Shown here in pieces: positions 54,117 through 62,030 of a DNA stretch of 64,000 nt (the first letter of the stretch is position 1; each line of letters starts with the position of its first letter). A program made the translations under genes and the position numbers. The stretch spans positions 1 through 64,000 of the forward strand of contig CATYSO010000005.1 in assembly GCA_958412345.1 (NCBI GenBank), written 5' to 3'. The notes below the pieces were generated by a model. The model saw only the letters and a list, made by a program, of their open reading frames with translations, made no database searches and was not told where the DNA came from. The DNA comes from an uncultured Collinsella sp. GTDB lineage: Bacteria > Actinomycetota > Coriobacteriia > Coriobacteriales > Coriobacteriaceae.

Positions 54117-54527
54117 ATGAAGCAAACGCAGGCAACCCGCCGTTTGGGCGAGCAGCTTCGCGAGAAGCTCGGTTATATCCTGCTCTTTGAGGTTTCCGAT
54201 CCGCGTCTCGACCTGGTCACTCTGACCGCGGTCGAGGTCGCGGTGGACCGTTCGTTCGCGCGTGTGTACGTGTCGTGCGACGCGAGCCGCTACGACGAGG
54301 TCATGGAGGCGCTCGCCAGCGCCAAGGGCCGCATCCGTAGCCTGCTGGCCCGCTCGCTCGATTGGCGTGTCACGCCTGAGCTCGATTTTCGCATCGATCG
54401 CTCGACCGATGAGGCCGAGCGCATCACGCGCGCGCTGGAAAACGTTCCCGCCACGCTTGCGATCGAAAAGGACGAGGACGGCTATCCATTAGCGGATGCC
54501 GCCCGGGAGGCAGCTTTAGATGAGTAA
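54117..54527 (+). CDS. rbfA: Ribosome-binding factor A
   Basis: A 136-residue KH-like 30S maturation factor. QATRRLGEQLREKLGYILLFEVSDPRLDLVTLTAVEV and LDFRIDRSTDEAERITRALE are the conserved blocks. It begins 11 bp after infB and overlaps the next gene by 8 bp. Confidence 0.93.
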   Translation: MKQTQATRRLGEQLREKLGYILLFEVSDPRLDLVTLTAVEVAVDRSFARVYVSCDASRYDEVMEALASAKGRIRSLLARSLDWRVTPELDFRIDRSTDEAERITRALENVPATLAIEKDEDGYPLADAAREAALDE

Positions 54528-55563
54528 TTCCGCCGACCTCGCATCGTGCGAGTCTGCAGATATTCAGCGACGCATCCTCGAGCTCATCGAGGGTGCGTCC
54601 TCCATTGCGATTTCGGGACATACGTCTCCCGATGGCGACGCCCTGGGCTCCGTGCTGGGCCTGGGCCTCTCGCTTATGAAGTTTTTCCCCAACAAGGACA
54701 TTGCCCTGCTGCTGGCAGACGATGACCCGGTTCCGCGCATCTACCGCTTTATGGAAGGTGCCGACCGTCTGGAGCCGGCATCTGCGTATGCCGGCAATCC
54801 GGACCTGTTCATCTCGGTGGACGTGCCTGTCGTCGAGCGTCTGAACAACTCCGCCGATGTGCTCCGCCGTTCGTCGCATGTGGTGTGCTTCGATCACCAT
54901 CCGGCGCGCGAGGAATTTGCCGAGCTGAGCCTGAGGTGCGTCGACGCCGCGGCCTGCGCTATGATCATCGACCGCTTTTTGGACAATTGCGGCATTGTGG
55001 CTCGCGATGGTGTCGCGACCTGCCTGCTGTGCGGCCTGGTGACCGATACCGGTCGTTTTCAGTATCAAAACGCCGATGCCGCTGCGTTCCATGCCGCCTC
55101 GCGCCTGGTCGCGCATGGTGCCGATCCGGCGCGCGTTGCGCTCGAGGTCTACCAGAGCATGCGCGTAGAGTTCTTGCATCTTAAGTCCATCGTTATGGGC
55201 CGCATCAAGACAGTGGCGCACGGTCGCGTGGCATATAGTTATGCGTATCAGAGTGACCTCGAGGCCTGCGGCGTCACTTCGGACGAGTGCGATGGCCTGG
55301 TCGATGTGGTGCGTTCGGTGATGGGTGTGGAGGTCTGCCTGTTCCTGAAGGGCATTGAGGGCGATACCAAGGTGCGCGGCAACCTGCGCTCCAAGGGCGA
55401 TCTCAATGTTTCCGAGATCGCTGCTGCTTTTGGCGGTGGCGGGCATCCCGCGGCCGCCGGTTTCTCTAACAACGGAACGATTCTCGAGACGCTCACCGTG
55501 GCACTTCCCATGCTGGCCGAGCTGGTAGGGGAGGATCCCGCTTCGGTGACCGTCGAGCTCTAA
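54520..55563 (+). CDS. nrnA: DHH-family phosphoesterase (NrnA-like oligoribonuclease/pAp phosphatase)
   Basis: A 347-residue DHH/DHHA1 enzyme. SGHTSPDGDALGSVLGLGLS (near 28-48), CFDHHPAREEF (DHH motif, near 124), CGLVTDTGRFQYQNAD (near 172) and the C-terminal GGGGHPAAAGFS (DHHA1, near 305). It degrades short RNA and pAp in relatives. Standard position between rbfA and truB in this phylum. Confidence 0.9.
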   Translation: MSNSADLASCESADIQRRILELIEGASSIAISGHTSPDGDALGSVLGLGLSLMKFFPNKDIALLLADDDPVPRIYRFMEGADRLEPASAYAGNPDLFISVDVPVVERLNNSADVLRRSSHVVCFDHHPAREEFAELSLRCVDAAACAMIIDRFLDNCGIVARDGVATCLLCGLVTDTGRFQYQNADAAAFHAASRLVAHGADPARVALEVYQSMRVEFLHLKSIVMGRIKTVAHGRVAYSYAYQSDLEACGVTSDECDGLVDVVRSVMGVEVCLFLKGIEGDTKVRGNLRSKGDLNVSEIAAAFGGGGHPAAAGFSNNGTILETLTVALPMLAELVGEDPASVTVEL

Positions 55564-55578
55564 CATTTTGGATGGTAC

Positions 55579-56511
55579 ATGGCTCGTCGTACGCCTTCTC
55601 AATTGAATATGCTGCTCGCCGTCGATAAGCCGGTGGGCTGTACGTCCCACGACGTGGTATCGCAGTGCCGACGCGCCCTCCATGAGCGACGCGTCGGCCA
55701 TGCCGGTACGCTCGACCCCATGGCCTCGGGTGTCATGGTGGTGGGCGTGGGCCAGGCGACCCGTCTGCTGGGCATGTTGACCCTCGATACCAAAAGTTAT
55801 GTCGCCGACATTTCGTTTGGCGTCGAGACCAATACCGATGACGCGGAGGGCGAGGCCGTTCGCACGGTGTCCGTTGCCCCCGAGCTGCGCGATCTCGCTT
55901 ACGCCCGTGAGCAGCTGACCGCCATGCTTGGCCCGCAGATGCAGGTGCCGCCAGCGTTTTCGGCCATCTCGGTCAATGGCGTTCGCGCCTATAAGAGTGC
56001 TCGCGAGGGCAATGCGGTTGAGTTGCCCCCGCGCCCCGTCGAGGTCTATGCCGCCGACCTGATCGCTGTGGGCGGCGAGGGCGATACGTGCGTCTGGACC
56101 GTGGCGTTTTCGGTAAGCAAAGGCACCTACATTCGCGCGCTCGCTCGCGATCTGGGTCGCGCCTGCGATAGTGCTGCACATATTTCCGCGCTGCGCCGTA
56201 CGGCCTCCGGCGTGGTTTCCATTGGCGCCTGTCATGCGGTTGAGGAGCTTTCTCCCGAGTCCGCGGCCGGCTTTGCTCTGGATCCCATCGCCGCCCTTGG
56301 TGCCACGCGTGTCGATTTGCCGGGTAATCTTGCAGACGACCTGCTCTGCGGCCGACGCATTCCCGTTGAGCGTGCGTTTGCCGATTTTGATGCCTCGAAG
56401 GCGCCTTTTGCGTTGGTGCTCGATGGGGGACTCAAGGCGCTCGCCCGCATCGAAAGTGGCCGCTTTGTCATGGAGCACGTGTTTCCGCAGGCAATCGGCG
56501 GTGTTCGATGA
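55579..56511 (+). CDS. truB: tRNA pseudouridine-55 synthase
   Basis: A 310-residue enzyme. KPVGCTSHDVV (near 16), GHAGTLDPMASGVMVVGVGQATRL with the catalytic Asp (near 48), KSYVADISFGVETNTDDAEG, SKGTYIRALARDLG and a short PUA-like C-terminal end. Overlaps ribF by 4 bp. Confidence 0.95.
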   Translation: MARRTPSQLNMLLAVDKPVGCTSHDVVSQCRRALHERRVGHAGTLDPMASGVMVVGVGQATRLLGMLTLDTKSYVADISFGVETNTDDAEGEAVRTVSVAPELRDLAYAREQLTAMLGPQMQVPPAFSAISVNGVRAYKSAREGNAVELPPRPVEVYAADLIAVGGEGDTCVWTVAFSVSKGTYIRALARDLGRACDSAAHISALRRTASGVVSIGACHAVEELSPESAAGFALDPIAALGATRVDLPGNLADDLLCGRRIPVERAFADFDASKAPFALVLDGGLKALARIESGRFVMEHVFPQAIGGVR

Positions 56512-57515
56512 TGTTGTCCGCTCGCGAGCTCGCGCGTATCTTTTTCGCGGGCGAGTCGGACGAGGCTCGCATCGTTACTGCCGATGCGTTTGATGAGTGC
56601 GAGCACTTGGGTGCCGCATCGATTGCCATCGGCGTGTTCGATGGCGTGCACCGTGGACACCAGGAGCTCATTGCCGCGCTTGTTAGCGACGCGCGCGCCC
56701 ATGACTGTAAGGCGGTCGTGGTCACTTTCGATCCCGATCCGGACGTTGTGGTGAGTCCTTCGCCCGCTCAAAAATTGATGACGACGGCCGACCGTCTACA
56801 TGCCTTGGCTCAGACCGGGGTCGATGCGGTAGTGGCCGTTCCCTTTACGCCTGAGGTTGCGGCGCTTGACCATGTCGGTTTTCTCGCATTGCTGTCGCGC
56901 GTGGTTGACATTCGCTCGATTCGCGTTGGTAGTGACTTTAGGCTGGGTCGCGGCGGTGCTGCTGGTGTTGCCGAGATGCGCGCCTGGGGTTCCGAGCGCG
57001 GCACTGACGTGTATGGTCACGACCTGCTTTGCGAGGGCGGGGAGGCCATTTGCGCCACCCGCATCCGTCACGAGCTGGGACAGGGCCATGTGGAGCTTGC
57101 TGCTGGGCTACTTGGCCGCCCGTATATGGTGCGCGGCGGCGTTATTCGCGGCCGTCACGAGGGTTCTGGCATGGGCTTTCCCACGGCAAACCTGCAGGTT
57201 CCCGATGGCATTCAGGTGCCTGCCGATGGCGTGTATGAGGGTCTGGTGCTGGTCGATGACACCGCGTGGCCCGCTGCTGTCAACGTCGGACTGCCGCCAA
57301 CGTATGCCGACGATGCCGCATCTGCGCATCTCGAGGCCAACTTAATTGGTTATACGGGCGACCTGTACGGCACTTCCGTTTCGCTGGCGTTTACGCGCTG
57401 GCTGCGTCCCTCGCGTGTGTTCGAATCGCTGGATGAGTTGATCTCGACCGTCGAGGGTAATATCGAAGATATTCGGCACAACTTGGGCGAGCAGGGGGTG
57501 AGCATCCGTGATTAG
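56508..57515 (+). CDS. ribF: Bifunctional riboflavin kinase / FAD synthetase
   Basis: A 335-residue enzyme making FMN and then FAD. Adenylyltransferase part: AIGVFDGVHRGHQELIAAL (HxGH-type motif, near 44-58), VVVTFDPDP, FRLGRGGAAG and ICATRIRHELGQG. Kinase part from about residue 205: VIRGRHEGSGMGFPTANLQV with the PTAN motif, and YEGLVLVD. It overlaps dnaG by 8 bp. Confidence 0.95.
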   Translation: MMLSARELARIFFAGESDEARIVTADAFDECEHLGAASIAIGVFDGVHRGHQELIAALVSDARAHDCKAVVVTFDPDPDVVVSPSPAQKLMTTADRLHALAQTGVDAVVAVPFTPEVAALDHVGFLALLSRVVDIRSIRVGSDFRLGRGGAAGVAEMRAWGSERGTDVYGHDLLCEGGEAICATRIRHELGQGHVELAAGLLGRPYMVRGGVIRGRHEGSGMGFPTANLQVPDGIQVPADGVYEGLVLVDDTAWPAAVNVGLPPTYADDAASAHLEANLIGYTGDLYGTSVSLAFTRWLRPSRVFESLDELISTVEGNIEDIRHNLGEQGVSIRD

Positions 57516-59616
57516 CGATGAGGAAAAAGACCAGGTACGCGCTGCGTCTGACCTGGTTGCCATCGTGCAGGAAACGGTTGAGCTCAAGCCCCGCGGCCAT
57601 GAGTTTTGGGGTTGCTGCCCCTTCCATGGCGAAAAGACGCCGTCCTTCCACATTATCCCCGCCACGCAGGTCTGGCACTGCTTTGGCTGCGGCGAAGGCG
57701 GCGACGTCTTCACTTATATCATGAAGCGCGAGAACCTGAGCTTTCCCGAGTCAATCCGTTATTTGGCCGATCGCGCGGGTATTGAGTTGCACGACACTGG
57801 AGATCGCCGTGAGCGCGGTACCAAGCGTGCCCGCATCTACGATCTGTGCGCCGAGACCGCCCAGTTCTACCACACCATGCTTATGCGCGGTAAGGATGGC
57901 CGTCCACGCGAGTACTTTGCCAGCCGCGGCATGGGTGGCGACGTCTGCCGCCGCTACTGCCTGGGTTTTGCACCGGGCCGCAACGCGCTGGTGTCGCACC
58001 TGTCCCAGGCGGGTTTTACCCCGCAGGAGATGGTCGACGCCAACGTTGCCGTGAGCCGCGGGCGCGGGCAGCTTGCCGACCGCTTCTACGACCGCGTGAT
58101 GTTTCCCATCTTTGACGAGCAGGGTCACAACATTGCCTTTGGCGGGCGCATCATGGGTGACGGCCAACCCAAGTACCTCAACACCGCCGAGACGAGCGTG
58201 TTCCATAAAAAGCGAAACCTCTATGGATTTAACTGGGCCAAGGAGTTTATCGTTGCGCAGGATACGGCCATCGTGGTGGAGGGCTATACCGATTGCATCG
58301 CCTGCTGGGAGGCGGGGATTAAAAACGTTGTCGCCACGCTGGGCACCGCGCTCACGGAGTATCACGTCAAGACGCTCACCCGCTTTGCCAAGCGCATCGT
58401 GTACATGTTCGACGGCGATGCGGCGGGACAGAAGGCCGCCCGCCGTGCGATTCAGTTTATCGAGCAGGATTCGATGGATCTGCGCTGCGTGGTGCTGCCC
58501 GACGGCAACGATCCCATGGAGTTCATCACGGCGCACGGCGGAGAGGAGCTGCAGAAACGCATTGACGCCGCCGAGCCGCTCATGGACTTCGTGTACCGTT
58601 CGCTGCAGGAGTCGAGCGACATCACCACGCCGGGTGGTCGCGCCAAGGCGCTGGAGGATGCGCTGACGCTCATCTATCCGCTGCGCGATAGCTACATGAT
58701 CGACACGTACTTTATCCAGATTGCCGATCTGCTTGGTTTGGATCTGGAGACAGTGCGTGCGAGTTCGGGTCGCGTGTTTCGCGATGTCGCCAAGCGCGAA
58801 GATGCGGAACGACGTCGTGAGCAGAACTATGAACGCCAGCGGGCGCAACTCGAGCGCTCTGGTAGCGCGGGCGGTCGGACGTCTGGTTCGCAGGGGGCAT
58901 CTCGCGGTGCTTGGGCATCGGGCGCGACGCCGCCGGTGTCCGCTCCGGTCGAAGAAGAGCCGTACGACTATGTCCCGCTCGATGCCTACGGTGCCGCGTC
59001 CGTGGAGGTCGTCGACGATCTTCCGCCGATCGACGTGCCTGATGGTATGGGTGCTGTGCCTGTGGCTGACGGTTCGGGCGCACCGGCTGCGGCGGCGCCG
59101 ATGGTTCTTACTGATCTTGAGCGCAAGTCCTTGGCAGGGGAGCGCGAGCTGTTGACGATGCTTACGAGCTACCCCGACCTGTTCCGCACGTATGCCGACC
59201 GCATCTGCTCTATCGAGTGGGTTGACCCTCGTCACGAGTCCATCGCATGGGCCGTGCTGGCAACGCCGCCGGGAACCGATCCTGCGGCCTGCATGGATGC
59301 GGCGCGCTCGGTGTGTCCCGAGGCGGCAACGCTTGTGAGTGCCGGGCGCATCTCGGCGACGAGCAAGCACCCCACCGAGACGAACATCGTGTTTATGCTC
59401 GATACGCTCGAGCTCTACACCATCAAGCGCCGCATGCGTGCCGCACAGGCCAAGCTGCGCCAGGACCGTTCGCTCGATGATGAGGCCCGTCGCGCGCTGA
59501 CCGTGCAGGCCGCGCAGGATTCGCAGCGTCAACGCGAACTGCAAAAGTCGATCGGCGGCGTGGCGGACCCGTTCCGTTTGATTGGTCTGGAGGCCGCAGG
59601 CACCGAACAGGCCTAG
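57508..59616 (+). CDS. dnaG: DNA primase
   Basis: A 702-residue primase. The zinc-binding domain has CCPFHGEKTPSF and CFGCGEGGD (about residues 32-60). The TOPRIM core has VVEGYTDCIA (near 255) and FDGDAAGQKAA (near 300). A Ser/Gly/Pro-rich linker at about 435-520 leads to a C-terminal helicase-binding-like domain. GTG start with GGGGGTGA upstream, overlapping ribF. It is longer than the E. coli enzyme (about 580) mainly through the linker. Confidence 0.95.
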   Translation: MISDEEKDQVRAASDLVAIVQETVELKPRGHEFWGCCPFHGEKTPSFHIIPATQVWHCFGCGEGGDVFTYIMKRENLSFPESIRYLADRAGIELHDTGDRRERGTKRARIYDLCAETAQFYHTMLMRGKDGRPREYFASRGMGGDVCRRYCLGFAPGRNALVSHLSQAGFTPQEMVDANVAVSRGRGQLADRFYDRVMFPIFDEQGHNIAFGGRIMGDGQPKYLNTAETSVFHKKRNLYGFNWAKEFIVAQDTAIVVEGYTDCIACWEAGIKNVVATLGTALTEYHVKTLTRFAKRIVYMFDGDAAGQKAARRAIQFIEQDSMDLRCVVLPDGNDPMEFITAHGGEELQKRIDAAEPLMDFVYRSLQESSDITTPGGRAKALEDALTLIYPLRDSYMIDTYFIQIADLLGLDLETVRASSGRVFRDVAKREDAERRREQNYERQRAQLERSGSAGGRTSGSQGASRGAWASGATPPVSAPVEEEPYDYVPLDAYGAASVEVVDDLPPIDVPDGMGAVPVADGSGAPAAAAPMVLTDLERKSLAGERELLTMLTSYPDLFRTYADRICSIEWVDPRHESIAWAVLATPPGTDPAACMDAARSVCPEAATLVSAGRISATSKHPTETNIVFMLDTLELYTIKRRMRAAQAKLRQDRSLDDEARRALTVQAAQDSQRQRELQKSIGGVADPFRLIGLEAAGTEQA

Positions 59617-59668
59617 ATGTTGTGGTCAACCAGCGTATTCTCGCCTATATCCAGTCCTCTTTTTGGGT

Positions 59669-59680
59669 ATAGACGTCTAT
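59669..59680. promoter_or_regulatory. 12-bp palindrome ahead of rpoD
   Basis: ATAGACGTCTAT is self-complementary. It lies between TTGGGT (59663) and a possible -10 TAAAGT (59689), 46 bp before the rpoD start codon, where an operator would be expected. Confidence 0.35.
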
Positions 59681-59726
59681 GTGTGTGCTAAAGTATTGAG
59701 TCCTGTGGACTATGAAGGGAGAATCT

Positions 59727-61076
59727 GTGCCAAAAAAGACTGAGAGCACGGGTACTGGGCTGGAATCCTACGTTGCAAAGCTCATGGGCAACGGCTCAAA
59801 CAGGACTTCGGTAACCGAGGACGAGATTCAGGTCGCCCTGAAGGATATCGATGTTTCTGACGAGCAGCTCACCGCGGTGTATTCCGCGCTGCGCAACAGC
59901 GGCATCCAGATTATCTCCGCGAGCGGTAACGACGACGCCCCCATGGACGTCGACGATGACGATAACGATACCGATACCGACGATTTCGATGACGACGACG
60001 AACACGATTCCGGCTCGCTCGACGATCATGAGCTCAAGATGGCCCGTCAGGCCGACGCCGAAATGGGTTCTTCCAAGAGCAAGAAGAAGCGCACCGTGCG
60101 CACGTCCCGTTCACGCTCGCGCGTGCGTGGCATCGATGCCTCCACGGTGATGCTGACCGGCGACCCGGTCCGTATGTACCTCAAGGAGATCGGTAAGGTC
60201 GACCTGCTGACCGCATCCGAAGAGGTCGACCTGGCCATGAAGATCGAGGCCGGTCTTGAGGCCACCGAGAAGCTCGAGGCTGCCGATGCCGGTGAGCTCG
60301 AACTCACGCGTGCCGAGATGCGTCGTCTTACGCGCATTGAGAACGTTGGCCTCGAAGCCAAGCAGGCACTCATCAGTGCAAACCTGCGTCTGGTCGTCTC
60401 CATCGCCAAGCGCTACGTCGGTCGCGGCATGCTGTTCCTGGACCTGATCCAGGAGGGTAACCTCGGCCTGATTCGCGCCGTCGAGAAGTTCGACTACCAG
60501 AAGGGCTTCAAGTTCTCCACGTACGCCACGTGGTGGATCCGTCAGGCCATTACGCGCGCTATCGCCGACCAGGCCCGTACCATCCGTATTCCCGTGCACA
60601 TGGTCGAGACCATCAACAAGCTCGTCCGCGTGCAGCGCCAGCTCCTTCAGGACCTGGGTCGCGACCCGACCCCCGAGGAGATCGGTGCCGAGATGGACAT
60701 GAGCGCCGACCGCGTCCGCGAGATCCAGAAGATCTCGCAGGAGCCCGTGTCTCTCGAGACCCCCATCGGCGAGGAAGAGGATTCCCAGCTGGGCGACTTC
60801 ATCGAGGACTCCCAGGCAATCGTTCCGCCCGATGCCGCCAGCTTCTCCATGCTGCAGGAGCAGCTCACCCAGGTGCTCGACTCGCTTGCCGATCGTGAGC
60901 GCAAGGTTATCGAGCTGCGCTTTGGCCTTGTCGACGGGCATCCCCGTACGCTCGAGGAGGTCGGTCGCGAGTTTGGCGTCACGCGCGAGCGTATCCGCCA
61001 GATCGAGTCCAAGACCTTGGCCAAGCTCCGTCACCCGAGCCGCAGCAGCAAGCTCAAGGACTACATCGAGTCATAA
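59727..61076 (+). CDS. rpoD: Primary sigma factor RpoD/SigA
   Basis: A 449-residue housekeeping sigma factor. A region-1.1-like start, then a strongly acidic linker (about residues 75-100) and a basic KSKKKRTVRTSRSRSRVR stretch. Region 1.2 (DPVRMYLKEIG), region 2 (NLRLVVSIAKRYVGRGMLFLDLIQEGN, FDYQKGFKFSTYATWWIRQA, AITRAIADQARTIRIPVHM), region 3 (ETINKLVRVQRQLLQDLGR) and region 4 (REFGVTRERIRQIESKTLAKLRHPSR). The GTG at 59727 has AAGGGAG five bases upstream; an in-frame ATG at 59712 overlaps that ribosome site. Confidence 0.96.
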   Translation: MPKKTESTGTGLESYVAKLMGNGSNRTSVTEDEIQVALKDIDVSDEQLTAVYSALRNSGIQIISASGNDDAPMDVDDDDNDTDTDDFDDDDEHDSGSLDDHELKMARQADAEMGSSKSKKKRTVRTSRSRSRVRGIDASTVMLTGDPVRMYLKEIGKVDLLTASEEVDLAMKIEAGLEATEKLEAADAGELELTRAEMRRLTRIENVGLEAKQALISANLRLVVSIAKRYVGRGMLFLDLIQEGNLGLIRAVEKFDYQKGFKFSTYATWWIRQAITRAIADQARTIRIPVHMVETINKLVRVQRQLLQDLGRDPTPEEIGAEMDMSADRVREIQKISQEPVSLETPIGEEEDSQLGDFIEDSQAIVPPDAASFSMLQEQLTQVLDSLADRERKVIELRFGLVDGHPRTLEEVGREFGVTRERIRQIESKTLAKLRHPSRSSKLKDYIES

Positions 61077-61089
61077 CCTCGCAAGCAAG

Positions 61090-61125
61090 AAGCGCCCTCA
61101 AGCACATCCGCTTGGGGGCGCTTTC
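61090..61125 (+). terminator. rpoD terminator
   Basis: AAGCGCCCTCAAGC pairs with GCTTGGGGGCGCTT (one G-T pair), loop ACATCC, followed by TC. Long, stable stem but a short T-tract. Confidence 0.75.
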
Positions 61126-61128
61126 ATG

Positions 61129-61184
61129 TAGTCATTGGGGACGTTCTTGAATGACTAGTCGTTTAAGAACGTCCCCAATGACTA
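61129..61184. repeat. Perfect 20-bp inverted repeat
   Basis: TAGTCATTGGGGACGTTCTT (61129-61148) is repeated in reverse complement at 61165-61184. The 16-nt loop itself contains GACTAGTC, a palindrome. It directly follows the rpoD terminator and precedes the tRNA promoter. Confidence 0.85.
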
Positions 61185-61210
61185 GGTCGGAAAAATTCTC
61201 AAAAAAGTTC

Positions 61211-61238
61211 TTGCCCTGAGCTGATTCGTCCGTATAAT
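61211..61238 (+). promoter_or_regulatory. tRNA-Asn promoter
   Basis: TTGCCC (61211-61216), 16-bp spacer, TATAAT (61233-61238), ending 30 bases before the first tRNA. Confidence 0.7.
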
Positions 61239-61268
61239 AAACTTCGTTGCTTGAGAGCACGCACCTAT

Positions 61269-61343
61269 TCCTCGGTAGCTCAATGGTAGAGCACGCGGCT
61301 GTTAACCGCGCTGTTGTAGGTTCGAGTCCTACCCGGGGAGCCA
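61269..61343 (+). tRNA. tRNA-Asn (GTT), copy 1
   Basis: 75 nt including an encoded CCA. Acceptor stem TCCTCGG with CCGGGGA, discriminator G, anticodon loop CTGTTAA with anticodon GTT, T-arm loop TTCGAGT. The D-arm and the variable region are of normal size. Confidence 0.95.
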
Positions 61344-61349
61344 GAATTT

Positions 61350-61374
61350 CTCAGCCCATTCCGCTGGGCTTTTA
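61350..61374 (+). terminator. Small hairpin between the two tRNA genes
   Basis: AGCCCA pairs with TGGGCT, followed by TTTAAA. Possibly a processing or weak termination signal between the tRNA copies. Confidence 0.4.
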
Positions 61375-61377
61375 AAT

Positions 61378-61452
61378 TCCTCGGTAGCTCAATGGTAGAG
61401 CACGCGGCTGTTAACCGCGCTGTTGTAGGTTCGAGTCCTACCCGGGGAGCCA
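61378..61452 (+). tRNA. tRNA-Asn (GTT), copy 2
   Basis: Base-for-base identical to the copy at 61269, again with encoded CCA, 34 bp downstream. A recent tandem duplication. Confidence 0.95.
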
Positions 61453-61459
61453 GGTTGTA

Positions 61460-61489
61460 AAACCCGTCGCTTATGCGGCGGGTTTTTTT
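61460..61489 (+). terminator. tRNA operon terminator
   Basis: AAACCCGTCGC pairs with GCGGCGGGTTT around TTAT, followed by TTTTT. Confidence 0.9.
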
Positions 61490-61646
61490 ATACCGCGACC
61501 ACTTGACTCGAACGTTGCCATATCAACATTTCGTGTCGAGGATGTAATCCCGCGACCCACCACCTCAACATGGCGCGGTCGTTGTAGAATATTGCAATGA
61601 TTGCTCCCACGACATGGTGCCGCGAGCACCAGATAAGGAGATTCTT

Positions 61647-62003
61647 GTGTCTGAGACCATTAACGGCAGCCTGAGCGTCTCGAACGACGTTATTGCCGAT
61701 ATTGCCGGTTATGCCGCGATGACGTGCTATGGCGTTGTCGGTATGGCTGAGCAGCTCCAAGGCGCCGAGAGCGTGCGCCTGCTTGCCGGTCAGCGCCTCC
61801 GCAAGGGCGTGCTTGTCTCCGCCGACGAGAACGGCCTTACGGTCGATCTTCACGTCGTGCTCGAGAACGGCGTCAACATGAAGTCCGTCTGCCACAATCT
61901 TTCGAGCTCCGTTGCCTTCACCCTGCAGGAGATCGCCCAGATCGATCCCGCCAGCCTTAAGATCGGCATCCATATCGACGCGCTCAAGAGCCGTCTGAAC
62001 TAG
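61647..62003 (+). CDS. Asp23/Gls24 family protein
   Basis: A 118-residue small alkaline-shock-type protein: GSLSVSNDVIADIAGYAAMTCYGVVGM then a conserved VDLHVVLENGVNMKSVCHNLSSSVAFTLQEI block. The family supports envelope stress or sits with FakA-like genes, as here. GTG at 61647 has AAGGAG six bases upstream; the longer ATG form at 61614 includes that ribosome site. Confidence 0.9.
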   Translation: MSETINGSLSVSNDVIADIAGYAAMTCYGVVGMAEQLQGAESVRLLAGQRLRKGVLVSADENGLTVDLHVVLENGVNMKSVCHNLSSSVAFTLQEIAQIDPASLKIGIHIDALKSRLN

Positions 62004-62030
62004 CATCCGAAAACGGAGATTCAAATACCC

